A program made the translations under genes and the position numbers. Below are positions 27,013 to 39,067 of a DNA stretch of 60,823 bases, in pieces. The stretch spans positions 1-60,823 of the forward strand of contig NZ_CBVJ010000050.1 in assembly GCF_000513275.1 (NCBI RefSeq), written 5' to 3'. Position 1 is the stretch's first letter; each line of letters begins with the position of its first letter. The stretch comes from Paenibacillus gorillae (GTDB lineage Bacteria; Bacillota; Bacilli; Paenibacillales; Paenibacillaceae). The notes beneath the pieces were generated by a model. The model did not search any database. It saw nothing but the letters and a program-made list of their open reading frames with translations, and was not told the DNA's origin.

Positions 27013-27987
27013 TCAATGATCGGCTTTCGTTTCCTTCAACTGTGCTACGTCCACGACATAGCGTTCCATGCCGCCTTGATCCAGCTGAATTTCGTAAGTC
27101 AATTGATTATTGTCTTCTGACCAGGTCATCTTCGATATTTGCCCGTTTTTGCGCGGCGTTTCAAATACAACTTCGTCCGCCTTCGAAATACGAACGACAA
27201 AGCCTGATGACTGTGCGACATAGACACCGTCTGCCGAAGCTGCTGTAAGCAGTGCAGGGCTGTCGGGTGCAAGTCCCTCTGGCTTTTGTCCCTGCTCGCT
27301 ACCGGCTGCGTCTCCGGTTCCTCCGCCATCAGACGAGGAATTGCCTTCACTTCTGTCGATCACGCCACCTGTAAAAATCTTCTGAGTATCATCTTTCTGT
27401 GGATACACAGGAATCGGATTCTCTTTGCTAGCCGGCGCATTAGCAGCTTCATGATTGAAGGATTCCACATTCACTTCGCCAGCGTGCTCATCAAACGCAT
27501 ACTTTTTCACTTCTCGCGAAAGTGATTTGTTTGAATCAGCAGTAGCTGAATCCGCTACAGTATTGCTGAGGCCCATCTTATCGCTCGAACTGTTCTCAAA
27601 TAGCCCGGCATTATAAGAAACGATGAACATACCTGCCACTACGCTTGCTGCGATTGCGCCGCTCCACATCCGCCATCCCGGTTTTCTTCGTCTTGGCGCC
27701 GCACTTCGGCTGCCCGGATTTACTTCGGACGTTTCCATGGAAGCCGCTTCCGAAATGCGATGGGATTCAAGCTGTTCCAGCTGCGGCATAATCGCATCGA
27801 CCAAACTATAGCTAGGCATTACTCTAGGTAAATTTTCAAGCTCGGACGACAGCTTCTTAAGCCGTTCAAACATCGCAGCGCAGTCCGGACATTGCCTGGT
27901 ATGCTTGAGTAAAAGCTGATGCTCTTGTTCGTCGAGATCACCGTCAAGCTGCCTATGCATTAATTCAATCACCTCTTGGCAATTCAT
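27013..27987 (-). CDS. zinc-type anti-sigma factor
   Basis: A 324-aa membrane anti-sigma factor. The N-terminal zf-HC2 domain begins MNCQEVIELMHRQLDGDL and contains the zinc motif HTRQCPDC. A membrane helix lies near residue 110 (GAIAASVVAGMFIVSY), followed by a Ser/Gly-rich extracellular part and a beta-rich C-terminal domain. It would hold its sigma factor at the membrane until regulated proteolysis. Its ATG overlaps the sigma gene stop by 4 bp (ATGA), the usual coupling for sigma/anti-sigma pairs. Confidence 0.88.
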   Translation of the reverse strand: MNCQEVIELMHRQLDGDLDEQEHQLLLKHTRQCPDCAAMFERLKKLSSELENLPRVMPSYSLVDAIMPQLEQLESHRISEAASMETSEVNPGSRSAAPRRRKPGWRMWSGAIAASVVAGMFIVSYNAGLFENSSSDKMGLSNTVADSATADSNKSLSREVKKYAFDEHAGEVNVESFNHEAANAPASKENPIPVYPQKDDTQKIFTGGVIDRSEGNSSSDGGGTGDAAGSEQGQKPEGLAPDSPALLTAASADGVYVAQSSGFVVRISKADEVVFETPRKNGQISKMTWSEDNNQLTYEIQLDQGGMERYVVDVAQLKETKADH

Positions 27988-28529
27988 CCCCGGACACCAC
28001 CTTTCTGATAATCTTGAAGTAACGTTTGAAGCTGTTGCCTAGCTCTGAATAAGTAGGATTTGACCGTATTCAACGGCAGATCAAGAGAATCTGCGATCTC
28101 GTTATAAGAGAAGTCCTGCAAATAACGAAGGACTACGACAGCACGATGATGTTCAGGCAGCTTGTCAATGGCAGTTCGAATATCTTGAATCGCATATGCG
28201 GACATAACCTCGTTCTCCACATTTTGCTTTTCTCGAAAAACCATATCATGCTCCTCGATGGATACGGTTGGCTTGCTTCTTCTAAACTTGTCGATACAAA
28301 TATTCGTTACTATTCGTTGTATCCATGTTTTGAACTGAGCCTTCTCTTCGTATGAGCCGATTTTCGTATAAATTCGAATCAGCGCTTCCTGCGCTGCATC
28401 CATCGCATCCTGCTCATTATTTAATATATAGTAGGCTGTCCGATAAACATGGGTTTCAATCTCTCGCAAAAGAGTAATTAAAGCGTCGCGATCACCCGAC
28501 TGAGCGGCTCTAATGAGATCCGGCTCCAC
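27984..28529 (-). CDS. ECF RNA polymerase sigma factor
   Basis: A 181-aa extracytoplasmic-function sigma factor. Region 2 (DAMDAAQEALIRIYTKIGSY, then FKTWIQRIVTNICIDKFRR) contacts core polymerase and the -10. Region 4 (LPEHHRAVVVLRYLQDFSYN and DLPLNTVKSYLFRARQQL) reads the -35. The start is taken as the second of two GTG codons (28529), 8 bp after GGAGGAG; the frame extends 20 codons further upstream without support. It is of general SigW type, but I cannot assign a B. subtilis orthologue. No clear ECF autoregulatory promoter was found. Confidence 0.88.
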   Translation of the reverse strand: MEPDLIRAAQSGDRDALITLLREIETHVYRTAYYILNNEQDAMDAAQEALIRIYTKIGSYEEKAQFKTWIQRIVTNICIDKFRRSKPTVSIEEHDMVFREKQNVENEVMSAYAIQDIRTAIDKLPEHHRAVVVLRYLQDFSYNEIADSLDLPLNTVKSYLFRARQQLQTLLQDYQKGGVRG

Positions 28530-28715
28530 CACGAGGGCTCCTCCTCTCTTGCAACCTCTTTGACGAGCAGGCTGCAATGAATGTTGCACTAATGAATGAA
28601 TTATTACTTTATTTTATTTAGTCCTATGTTATGGATTGCATATTCAAACGAGAAGTCTAGTTCAATAGGCTCGTTTTGTGCAGTACAAAATAGAAAACTC
28701 CACAGTAAAGGATAT

Positions 28716-28747
28716 CAAAAAAAAACAACTCCGTATAGAGGGAGTTG
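28716..28747 (-). terminator. minus-strand intrinsic terminator after comEC
   Basis: CAACTCC (28747-28741) pairs with GGAGTTG (28732-28726), followed by a run of Ts on the minus strand. It lies 350 bp past the comEC stop, so element C would be included in a comEC read-through RNA. Confidence 0.75.
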
Positions 28748-28842
28748 CTAGTGGAAAAGGCGTGATTACGTTAGAAATTGACTTCTGGTGCTTATTATGG
28801 AGGGTGATGGGTACGCACGAACACTCATAGGGGAGGGTATGG

Positions 28843-29046
28843 AGCGAACATAATTCGCTATTTAAGGAAATAAAATTCGTTAGTGTCCGAATTGATACTG
28901 ACGGATTTAAAGAGAACGAATTAAATTTCGCTGTTCGCGAATTCAAGTTCATGAGTAGCGAAATTTAATTCGTTGTAGCAGAATTGAGGATTGCATAGAC
29001 TCTCGATAACGAGTTTACATTCGTTGTATAACGAACCAGCTTCGTT
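28843..29046. repeat. composite palindromic element C (six 17-18 bp units)
   Basis: Six related units of the type AACGAA-n-TTCGTT start at 28843, 28864, 28915, 28957, 29008 and 29030. The spacings of 21, 51, 42, 51 and 22 bp are mirror-symmetric. The central pair is a perfect inverted repeat, AACGAATTAAATTTCGCT with AGCGAAATTTAATTCGTT, around a 24-bp loop. The two outer pairs match less exactly (about 10/17 and 13/18). It resembles elements A and B in plan but not in sequence. Confidence 0.7.
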
Positions 29047-29099
29047 AAAACTCACGATATATGCTCTATGAATACTAAATGGCAAGAATCCGAGCTCTG

Positions 29100-31703
29100 C
29101 TAGTCACTATGTTTAACTGTGCGGACGAACAGCCCCTTTTTATTGGCTTTATAGCTAACTTCCCCATACACATCAGTTCTTAGAAAATCGCTCCCGGCGG
29201 ATTCTAGCCTGCTAATAACATCTGGATGGGGATGACCGTAAGTATTTGTTGCTCCAACTGAGGCTACAGCCTGATGGGGATGCCAAAATCGAAGCCATTC
29301 ATCTGAGGTTGAATATCGGCTTCCATGATGGGCTACCTTCAGCACATCAACGCTGCTGCAGCAATTACCCGATATTGGCGGCGCATCGCGCCATAGACGA
29401 TTGATTGCACTTTCAGTCGGCGAATCAATATCGCCAGTCAATAGAAAACTGCTGCTGTACATGCTTAAATACAGGACAACGCTTCGCGGATTTTGATCTT
29501 TTTCGATAGGAATGCTGGCTTGCTCGTTTGGAGAGACGGCTTCCGGCCATAGTACCGTTAATGCCGTATCATCTCCAAGCTTCCATTGCTGTCCGGCCTC
29601 CGCACGGTATAGCGGAATTTTTTGTTTTACCGCAAGCTTCAGCAGGCTTTGTGCATCCTCAACCTCCTTCATGCTTCCGTTCCACAATATTCCCTTTACC
29701 GGAATCGTCTCGAGCACCGCCGTCAAACCTCGAATATGATCACTGTCTAAATGTGAAATGACGAGCAAATCGAGCTTGTGTACACCGCGTTTCATCAGTA
29801 AAGGAACGAGCACCTTTTTCCCAACCTCAAACGGGTCACTTCGGTCCCTCCACTCCTCACCCGGCTTGCGGAAGCTGAGCGTGCCTCCCCCGTCAATAAG
29901 CAGTCTTTTCCCTTCTGGCGTCCGGACATAGATTGCATCGCCTTGACCGACATCCAATATATGTACAGTGCCATTCCGGTTCAGCATGTCAGGGTAATAA
30001 GCATAAATAAGAAGGACTGCCGCTCCTAATCCGACCATCCATAAAGCCCGGCTTCTCCATTTCATATCTGGATTCGCGGTAAAAGTCTCTTGCTCCCCAG
30101 CCGGGAGAGAAAGATCAGCGGTTTCTTCTAATTGCTCAACTTCAGCCTGTGATTTCAACTTTCTTGACGGGAGAAGTCTGGCAGCTGCTATAAAAAGTAC
30201 ATACCAGGCAGCAATCCACCAAATCGGCGGAGTCGCCCAGATCGTACGTAAAAAGTCGACTTGCGCCATTTGATCCACAATCCAAAAGGTAAGATTATTG
30301 CCATAGATACTTGCTATCGCCAGCAGCTTGCCGCCCAGATACCAGAACGAACCGATAAACAAAGCGATCGCACCAATCGGCATCACGATAGAACTAATAA
30401 ACGGAACAAGCAGTAAATTTGCAGGGAGCGAGAGTAAATGAAACTGGTTAAAATAATAAATAGAGACCGGAAACGAAGCGGCTTGGGCCACAACGGTTAC
30501 GGCTGTCAAATCAAGCAGCCATCTTCCTCTTTTCCATTCGGGCATCGTTTTTCGCAGCCGCGGCACACCGATAATCAGTCCGGCTGTTACTATAAAGCTG
30601 AGCTGGAAACTTACATCTCCAATATAATAGGGCTCCCAAGCGAGCATTAGAACTGCTGCTGCCGCAAGCAGATGCAGACCGTCCTTCAGCTTGTCCATTC
30701 GTGCAGCAAGCAAGCCCAGTACAGCCATTAAGCCAGCGCGCATGACGGAAGGCGATGCTCCGGAGAGCATCACGTAGACCGGTACGGCGAACATAAGCGT
30801 CACAAGCATACGCTCCCGAGTCATTCGCATAAAGCGTAGAGCAGCTCCAAGCACGTACATAAAGACAGCAACATGGAGACCCGAGATAGCCAATATATGC
30901 GTTAAGCCGAGGCGTGAAAATTGCTGGAACTGCTCGGGATCGAGGTCCTCGCGAATACCGAGGACCAGACCTTGCATGTATCCGGACTGATCGGACGGAT
31001 ACATGCTTCCTAGCCGCGCGCCAAGCCATCCGCGCGCTTGGTCTACGCGGCCGAGCAGCACGGCCGCGGTCCACCCGGGGCCCGGCGACACTTCGACGGC
31101 GCCGATGCCCTTTGCTTTGAGCAGCCAGTGTATCTTCTGGCTGCTTAGATAGCGGCGGTAATCGAAGCCGCCGCTATTGGATGCGCTTGCCGGCAGCGTT
31201 AGCTCGCCGGCAATGCGCACGCGTTCGCCGCGTTGCCACTCGGCGGCGAACGCTTGGTGCGGCTGCTGCTCCAGCCGCACATGCACAAGCAAGCGCTCGC
31301 GCAGCAGCCGCGGCGCTGCTTCGCCTCCAACGCTGACGGTCTCCGCCGTCACGCGAAACATTGCACGGTCGCCGTCGATCTCGACCGGCGACCCAATAAC
31401 GCCAAGCACTTCCACTTGGTAGGAAGTGCCTGGCGTTACCGCCTCTGCGGCGGAGAGCAGCTCTGGCAGCGCCGTCACGTTGCGGGCATCCGCCCACAAC
31501 CGCTCCCCTGCGGCGACCGTGCAGCCGAGCAGGCATACGACAGCTAGACGCGGCGTCGCCTGCCTGCATAGCACAAGCGCCAGTGCTGTTACAACTAGCG
31601 CTGCAACTGCAAGCCCCAGCGCGGCAGTTGACAACGCCGCTGCTGCCGTGCTGCCAAACACCCAACATACCGCGAACCACACAATCGGTCTTCGGTTCAA
31701 CAT
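29100..31703 (-). CDS. comEC: DNA-uptake channel ComEC/Rec2
   Basis: The membrane channel for transforming single-stranded DNA, 867 aa. Order: N-terminal membrane helices and an OB-fold-like domain, the Competence domain (residues ~230-510, with GLTHILAISGLHVAVFMYVL), and a C-terminal metallo-beta-lactamase-like domain with LDVGQGDAIYV, VISHLDSDHIRGL and KVAHHGSRYS, a likely nuclease site. The ATG at 31703 is chosen for GGGAGGA 9 bp upstream; a GTG lies three codons earlier. The first ~500 bp are very GC-rich (many Ala codons). It is separated from comEB by 714 bp, unlike the compact operon in B. subtilis. Confidence 0.95.
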   Translation of the reverse strand: MLNRRPIVWFAVCWVFGSTAAAALSTAALGLAVAALVVTALALVLCRQATPRLAVVCLLGCTVAAGERLWADARNVTALPELLSAAEAVTPGTSYQVEVLGVIGSPVEIDGDRAMFRVTAETVSVGGEAAPRLLRERLLVHVRLEQQPHQAFAAEWQRGERVRIAGELTLPASASNSGGFDYRRYLSSQKIHWLLKAKGIGAVEVSPGPGWTAAVLLGRVDQARGWLGARLGSMYPSDQSGYMQGLVLGIREDLDPEQFQQFSRLGLTHILAISGLHVAVFMYVLGAALRFMRMTRERMLVTLMFAVPVYVMLSGASPSVMRAGLMAVLGLLAARMDKLKDGLHLLAAAAVLMLAWEPYYIGDVSFQLSFIVTAGLIIGVPRLRKTMPEWKRGRWLLDLTAVTVVAQAASFPVSIYYFNQFHLLSLPANLLLVPFISSIVMPIGAIALFIGSFWYLGGKLLAIASIYGNNLTFWIVDQMAQVDFLRTIWATPPIWWIAAWYVLFIAAARLLPSRKLKSQAEVEQLEETADLSLPAGEQETFTANPDMKWRSRALWMVGLGAAVLLIYAYYPDMLNRNGTVHILDVGQGDAIYVRTPEGKRLLIDGGGTLSFRKPGEEWRDRSDPFEVGKKVLVPLLMKRGVHKLDLLVISHLDSDHIRGLTAVLETIPVKGILWNGSMKEVEDAQSLLKLAVKQKIPLYRAEAGQQWKLGDDTALTVLWPEAVSPNEQASIPIEKDQNPRSVVLYLSMYSSSFLLTGDIDSPTESAINRLWRDAPPISGNCCSSVDVLKVAHHGSRYSTSDEWLRFWHPHQAVASVGATNTYGHPHPDVISRLESAGSDFLRTDVYGEVSYKANKKGLFVRTVKHSD

Positions 31704-31890
31704 CCCATTCACTCCTCCCGCGCCGCATCAGTTTTCTCAGCTAGTAATCCAATCCTTACTCCCTGCCATCCTCTAACTCTCGTACGCTATCAATCCTATT
31801 AAATAGATGCTCCCTCACCACTACCCTAATTCAACCATCGTCACGGTCACTCTTTCTTATTTCTGACTCTGCTAGCTCGCATCTCGTGAA

Positions 31891-32076
31891 ACAAAATGCA
31901 AAAGTACATTTTGAAAAGCATAAAATAGCCGTTTTACCGATTCAAAATGCAAAAATACAGTTTGTTGAGCAGAAAAACGGCTGAAAGCGGCTTTTCCTGG
32001 AATCAAAATGTACTTTTACATTTTGACGGTGTTTTCTGCAGTTTTCGGCTAATCAAAATGTACTTTTGCATTTTGA
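31891..32076. repeat. composite palindromic element B (four 24-bp units)
   Basis: Four 24-bp units start at 31891, 31942, 32003 and 32053 (spacing 51, 61, 50), the same plan as element A 6.5 kb away. Unit 1 is the reverse complement of unit 4 at 23/24 positions and unit 2 of unit 3 at 20/24. The linkers are also partly complementary, so all 186 bp form a long imperfect hairpin with a ~37-nt apex. Each unit is itself a palindrome, TCAAAATG with CATTTTGA. It carries no reading frame or obvious target-site duplication. Confidence 0.85.
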
Positions 32077-32323
32077 TACTTCTCTGTACGCTTCACGCAG
32101 CCCAAAATTTAACAACTTATCATGAATTCCAGCTTTCTCTGCTTACACACAGCAAGCAACTGGAGATTCCAACGGACAAACAGACCAATTTTCGTATTTC
32201 GTAAGACCCAAAAATTCACAGAGGAAAACGAACCTGCTTCCGACAACTTCAAGCCTGCTGCCTGGCTGCCTGGCTGCCCCTCCCACCTCCAAACATCGCA
32301 TTTCTTTTCCCACTCCCCAGCAC

Positions 32324-32379
32324 GAAAAAAAGAACCCCCGAACGGCCTAAGCTTTCGCTTAGACGGTTCAGAGGTTCTT
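32324..32379 (-). terminator. terminator of comEB
   Basis: On the minus strand AAGAACC and GGTTCTT, GAAC and GTTC, and CTAAGC and GCTTAG pair around a short loop, followed by a run of seven Ts. Confidence 0.8.
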
Positions 32380-32417
32380 CCCCTGTTACTAAATAATAGG
32401 TTCCGGAATCGATCCGG

Positions 32418-32951
32418 CTACGATGTGACGCTCATTGCCGCTTGAGGCGGCGGCTCGTAATCCGAGACGGAGCGGAAAATGATGCCCTTCTGCTCCATTA
32501 GAAGCGATACTTTATCGCTGTCCTTCGGATACGACCGATGGTACACAATTTCTTGGACACCGCTGTTGGCCAGCATGTTCGCGCAGGTCCAGCAAGGCTG
32601 GTCCGTCACATACACTGATGAGCCTTCCCGATTTACCGGATCCGTGAACAACAGCAGATTCTGCTCCGCATGAATCGTACGAATGCAGCGCTGCTTCTTG
32701 ATCATCTTCTCCTGACCATCCTCGATGGTCATTTCCAGCTCCTCTGCAATCATGCAGCCCGCTTCCGAGCAGTCAGGCACGCCCATTGGTGCACCATTAT
32801 ATGCGGTGCCCAGAAGCTTTTTGCCTTGTACCAGCAAAGCGCCGACATGACGGCGAGAGCAGCGAGAGCGGGTCGAGACCATATAAGCGATATCCATAAA
32901 ATAGGTGTCCCAATCTTTGCGTTCCGCTTCCTGCGAACGGCCCGTTGCCAT
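32418..32951 (-). CDS. comEB: ComEB, dCMP deaminase family
   Basis: A zinc-dependent deoxycytidylate deaminase of 177 aa (dCMP to dUMP). The zinc site is TIHAEQNLL plus PCWTCANML. The ATG at 32951 is chosen for AAAGGAAG 8 bp upstream. It lies between comEA and comEC in the competence locus. In B. subtilis comEB itself is not needed for DNA binding or uptake, so a nucleotide-salvage role is likelier. The terminator after it makes co-transcription with comEC doubtful here. Confidence 0.93.
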   Translation of the reverse strand: MATGRSQEAERKDWDTYFMDIAYMVSTRSRCSRRHVGALLVQGKKLLGTAYNGAPMGVPDCSEAGCMIAEELEMTIEDGQEKMIKKQRCIRTIHAEQNLLLFTDPVNREGSSVYVTDQPCWTCANMLANSGVQEIVYHRSYPKDSDKVSLLMEQKGIIFRSVSDYEPPPQAAMSVTS

Positions 32952-33073
32952 TTGAATCGACTTCCTTTCCATGTTGCGCTAGATCACCGGTTCGGGCAGC
33001 TTTGCAGCCCCTATACGGAAATCTATTCTAGATGACGTGACTTGCGCTTAGTTATTACTATTATAATAGCTAA

Positions 33074-34376
<1,303 letters not shown>

Positions 34377-34513
34377 CACTGACAACTCCTCAAACATAAT
34401 TTTTGCTGATCCTGACAGACATTTCGACTGTCTACGCCTGACGCTGTGCGCCTTGCCCGGAACGCGATTGGACTGGGATACATTTCCTCCAGCCTTCTCC
34501 TATTCTCTCACAT

Positions 34514-35224
34514 TTATGGACGAGCTACAATGCTATCTTTCATTCCCGCAAGCAGCTTTGGACCTATTCCTTTTACCCGCAACAAATCATCTGCCGAGGA
34601 GAAAAATCCATGCTGCTCCCGTTCATTCACAATCGCCTGCGCCTTGGCAGGACCAATGCCTTTCAACCCTTTCAACTGCTCAGCTGTCGCACGATTGACA
34701 TCCAGCTTCCCGCGATCCTCGTCTGCACTTCCTGGAGTATCAGAACCCGCGGTCTCTTGCCCTTTCACCGGCTTTTCCACGGCGTCCTCATTACCCCCGG
34801 CAGCTAGTACGTCTCCCGAACCCTTTATACCAGGCTGCCCGGAGGACACACCGCCAGTTCCGCCCTCATGAGGCGCTATCTCCGTTCCCGACGGTGCTTT
34901 CTCCGCATAGGGAACATCCTCACTGGCACCAGCCTGAGCTTTTCCACCATTCGAGATATCCTCTCCCGCTCCAGTACGTCCTTTCACCGCACTATGCTCC
35001 CCTCCAGCCTGTGCTCCTCCCTTCTGATCCTTCAATGAACCCGGCTCCAGCTCCAGCAGTGCTTGCTCAACCGACCGGTTCAGCGGTAACCAGCCTCTGG
35101 CCTCCTCCTCTTTGGGCAGTGCAAAAGCAACCGTAAACATAACCGCTGCCAACACGAACAATGCGGCCAAAATGTACAGCTTAGTCCGCTCTGTCCTCCT
35201 GGCCATTTTCATCTTCATTTTCAT
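34514..35224 (-). CDS. comEA: ComEA DNA receptor, lacking a visible SLBB domain
   Basis: The membrane-anchored double-stranded-DNA receptor for transformation, 236 aa. It has an N-terminal membrane helix ([19 protein letters not shown]) and a C-terminal helix-hairpin-helix pair, [20 protein letters not shown] and [18 protein letters not shown]. Between them, where B. subtilis ComEA has an SLBB domain (xGAVxxPGVY), residues ~55-165 are a low-complexity Gly/Ala/Glu/Pro stretch without that motif. AAGGTGG precedes a start region encoding MKMKMKM, so the exact ATG is uncertain. It is divergent from comER. Confidence 0.9.
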   Translation of the reverse strand: MKMKMKMARRTERTKLYILAALFVLAAVMFTVAFALPKEEEARGWLPLNRSVEQALLELEPGSLKDQKGGAQAGGEHSAVKGRTGAGEDISNGGKAQAGASEDVPYAEKAPSGTEIAPHEGGTGGVSSGQPGIKGSGDVLAAGGNEDAVEKPVKGQETAGSDTPGSADEDRGKLDVNRATAEQLKGLKGIGPAKAQAIVNEREQHGFFSSADDLLRVKGIGPKLLAGMKDSIVARP

Positions 35225-35378
35225 TTACGTCATCCACCTTCCATAAAAAAGTAAAAAAATGGTCGAAATCATGACATATCGGGCAAGTCTTGATGAATAG
35301 AGTAAAAGAGCGAACACGATGCTGACGAATGACACGCATCCGCTTCAGCTAAATCATTCAACTACGGGAGGGCTGGAC

Positions 35379-36218
35379 ATGAAGATCGGATTCATCGGAA
35401 CGGGCACGATGGGAAGCCTGCTTATCGAAGCATTCGTCACGTCTGGAGCGCTCGAGCCGAGCCAAATCGCCGTCAGCAATCGCACCTACACGAAAGCGCT
35501 GGCTTTGGCCAGCCGTTTTATCGGAATAAGTGCCGTACCTACGAATGCGGCTTGCGCTGCGAACAGCGATATTATTTTTCTGTGCGTCAAACCGCTCGAA
35601 TTCAAAAAAGTCGTCGACGAGCTGCTGCCGGTTATTCGTCCTGAGCAATTGGTCGTCTCCATTACGAGTCCTGTATTAATCGCTCATCTGGAAGAAATGC
35701 TGCCTTGCAAAGTGGCAAAAGTAATTCCTAGCGTAACGAATTCCGTACTGAGCGGAGCTACGCTTTGCGTATATGGCAGCAGGTTATCTGCCGAAGACGA
35801 AGCCAGGCTGGAGCTATTGCTTAATCGCATTAGCAAACCGCTTCAAATTGAAGAGCCTTATACCCGGATCGTCTCCGATCTGTCCAGCTGCGGGCCTGCC
35901 TTTGTAAGCTGCCTGATGGAGCAATTTGTAGATGCCGCTGTAGAAGAGACCGGCATATCGCGAGAGGAAGCAGGCAAGGTTGTCGCCTCTATGCTGCTCG
36001 GCACCGGACTGCTTCTGACGGAAGGCGGCCTGTCGCTGGCTGACGTCCAAGCCAAGGTAGCCGTGCCTGGCGGCATTACCGCTCAAGCGCTGCAGTTGCT
36101 TCGCAGGGAGACCGACGGCGTATTCAACCGGCTTGTCCGCACGACGCATGCGAAATATGACGAGGATGTCTCCAAAGTTTCTATCGCTTTCTACGGCGAA
36201 GAGGTGAACGGTCAGTAG
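35379..36218 (+). CDS. comER: ComER, pyrroline-5-carboxylate reductase-like
   Basis: A 279-aa protein of the ProC superfamily. The NAD(P)-binding motif is GFIGTGTMGS at the N-terminus; the C-terminal dimerising domain has SSCGPAFVSCLMEQF and VPGGITAQALQLL. It is divergent from comEA, the arrangement that defines comER in B. subtilis, where it is dispensable for competence. The ATG at 35379 has GGGAGGG 6 bp upstream. A catalytic role in proline synthesis is possible but unproven for ComER proteins. Confidence 0.9.
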   Translation: MKIGFIGTGTMGSLLIEAFVTSGALEPSQIAVSNRTYTKALALASRFIGISAVPTNAACAANSDIIFLCVKPLEFKKVVDELLPVIRPEQLVVSITSPVLIAHLEEMLPCKVAKVIPSVTNSVLSGATLCVYGSRLSAEDEARLELLLNRISKPLQIEEPYTRIVSDLSSCGPAFVSCLMEQFVDAAVEETGISREEAGKVVASMLLGTGLLLTEGGLSLADVQAKVAVPGGITAQALQLLRRETDGVFNRLVRTTHAKYDEDVSKVSIAFYGEEVNGQ

Positions 36219-36258
36219 CTTCTAAAAGCTGCTCGACCGTCCACCTCTTCAATTTTTT
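36198..36258 (+). terminator. terminator of comER, overlapping its last codons
   Basis: GAAGAGGTG pairs with CACCTCTTC and ACGGTC with GACCGT around an AGTAGC/GCTGCT inner stem, then AATTTTTT. The 5' arm encodes the C-terminus of ComER. Confidence 0.85.
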
Positions 36259-36264
36259 GCCGTA

Positions 36265-38709
<2,445 letters not shown>

Positions 38710-38742
38710 TGTCACACATTCCTCTCATATCTTCTGTCAAAT

Positions 38743-38985
38743 AAAAAAACTCCCGCCCCTAGCGTATTATCGCTAGGGACGAGAGATTGCTCCCGTGGTA
38801 CCACCCTAGTTAACGGCCGGCATGCTTTGCCTTCCGCTCACTCAATGCCTTTAACGCAGGCCGAGACGGCGCGTTGTTCACGCGCGGCTCCAAGGCGAGT
38901 TCATATCGCTGCAGGTCCGGCTTGCACCATCCGCCGGCTCTCTTAGCCTTGCAACACGACATTACTGTTCCTCTTCAACGCCAAT
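38743..38985 (-). promoter_or_regulatory. leucine T-box riboswitch
   Basis: A T-box leader sensing uncharged tRNA-Leu. On the minus strand it opens with GAAGAGGAACAGTAAT (38976-38961). The specifier loop carries GAACTC (38902-38897), giving the Leu codon CTC. The T-box sequence AGGGTGGTACCACG is at 38807-38794, and a terminator (CCTAGCG with CGCTAGG, then seven Ts) is at 38786-38743. Uncharged tRNA would stabilise the antiterminator and turn on leuS. Confidence 0.95.
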
Positions 38986-39067
38986 TATGGCTGAAAAAAT
39001 AGCTTAACTTCCTTATATATTAAAGAAGCGGCGCTCTCATGTCAAGATATCGGACAAGCAATCGGCG

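Larger units (their letters stand above)
28530..29099. other. intergenic region, sigma gene to comEC
   Basis: A 570-bp gap. It holds a minus-strand terminator (28716-28747) and palindromic element C (28843-29046). No gene is supported; frames here are short and AT-rich. Confidence 0.6.
31704..32417. other. intergenic region, comEC to comEB
   Basis: A 714-bp gap within the comE locus. It contains palindromic element B (31891-32076) and the comEB terminator (32324-32379). I see no gene; frames here are short, AT-rich and lack ribosome-binding sites. Confidence 0.6.

Noticed and set aside
30511..31728. Long frames (up to 187 codons) over the 5' part of comEC
   Set aside because: High GC content removes stop codons. 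The translated sequences are Arg/Ala/Cys-rich nonsense while comEC itself is intact.
31891..32076. Insertion sequence or classical MITE
   Set aside because: No transposase and no clear target-site duplication at the ends. A MITE remains possible, but the internal four-unit plan is not typical.
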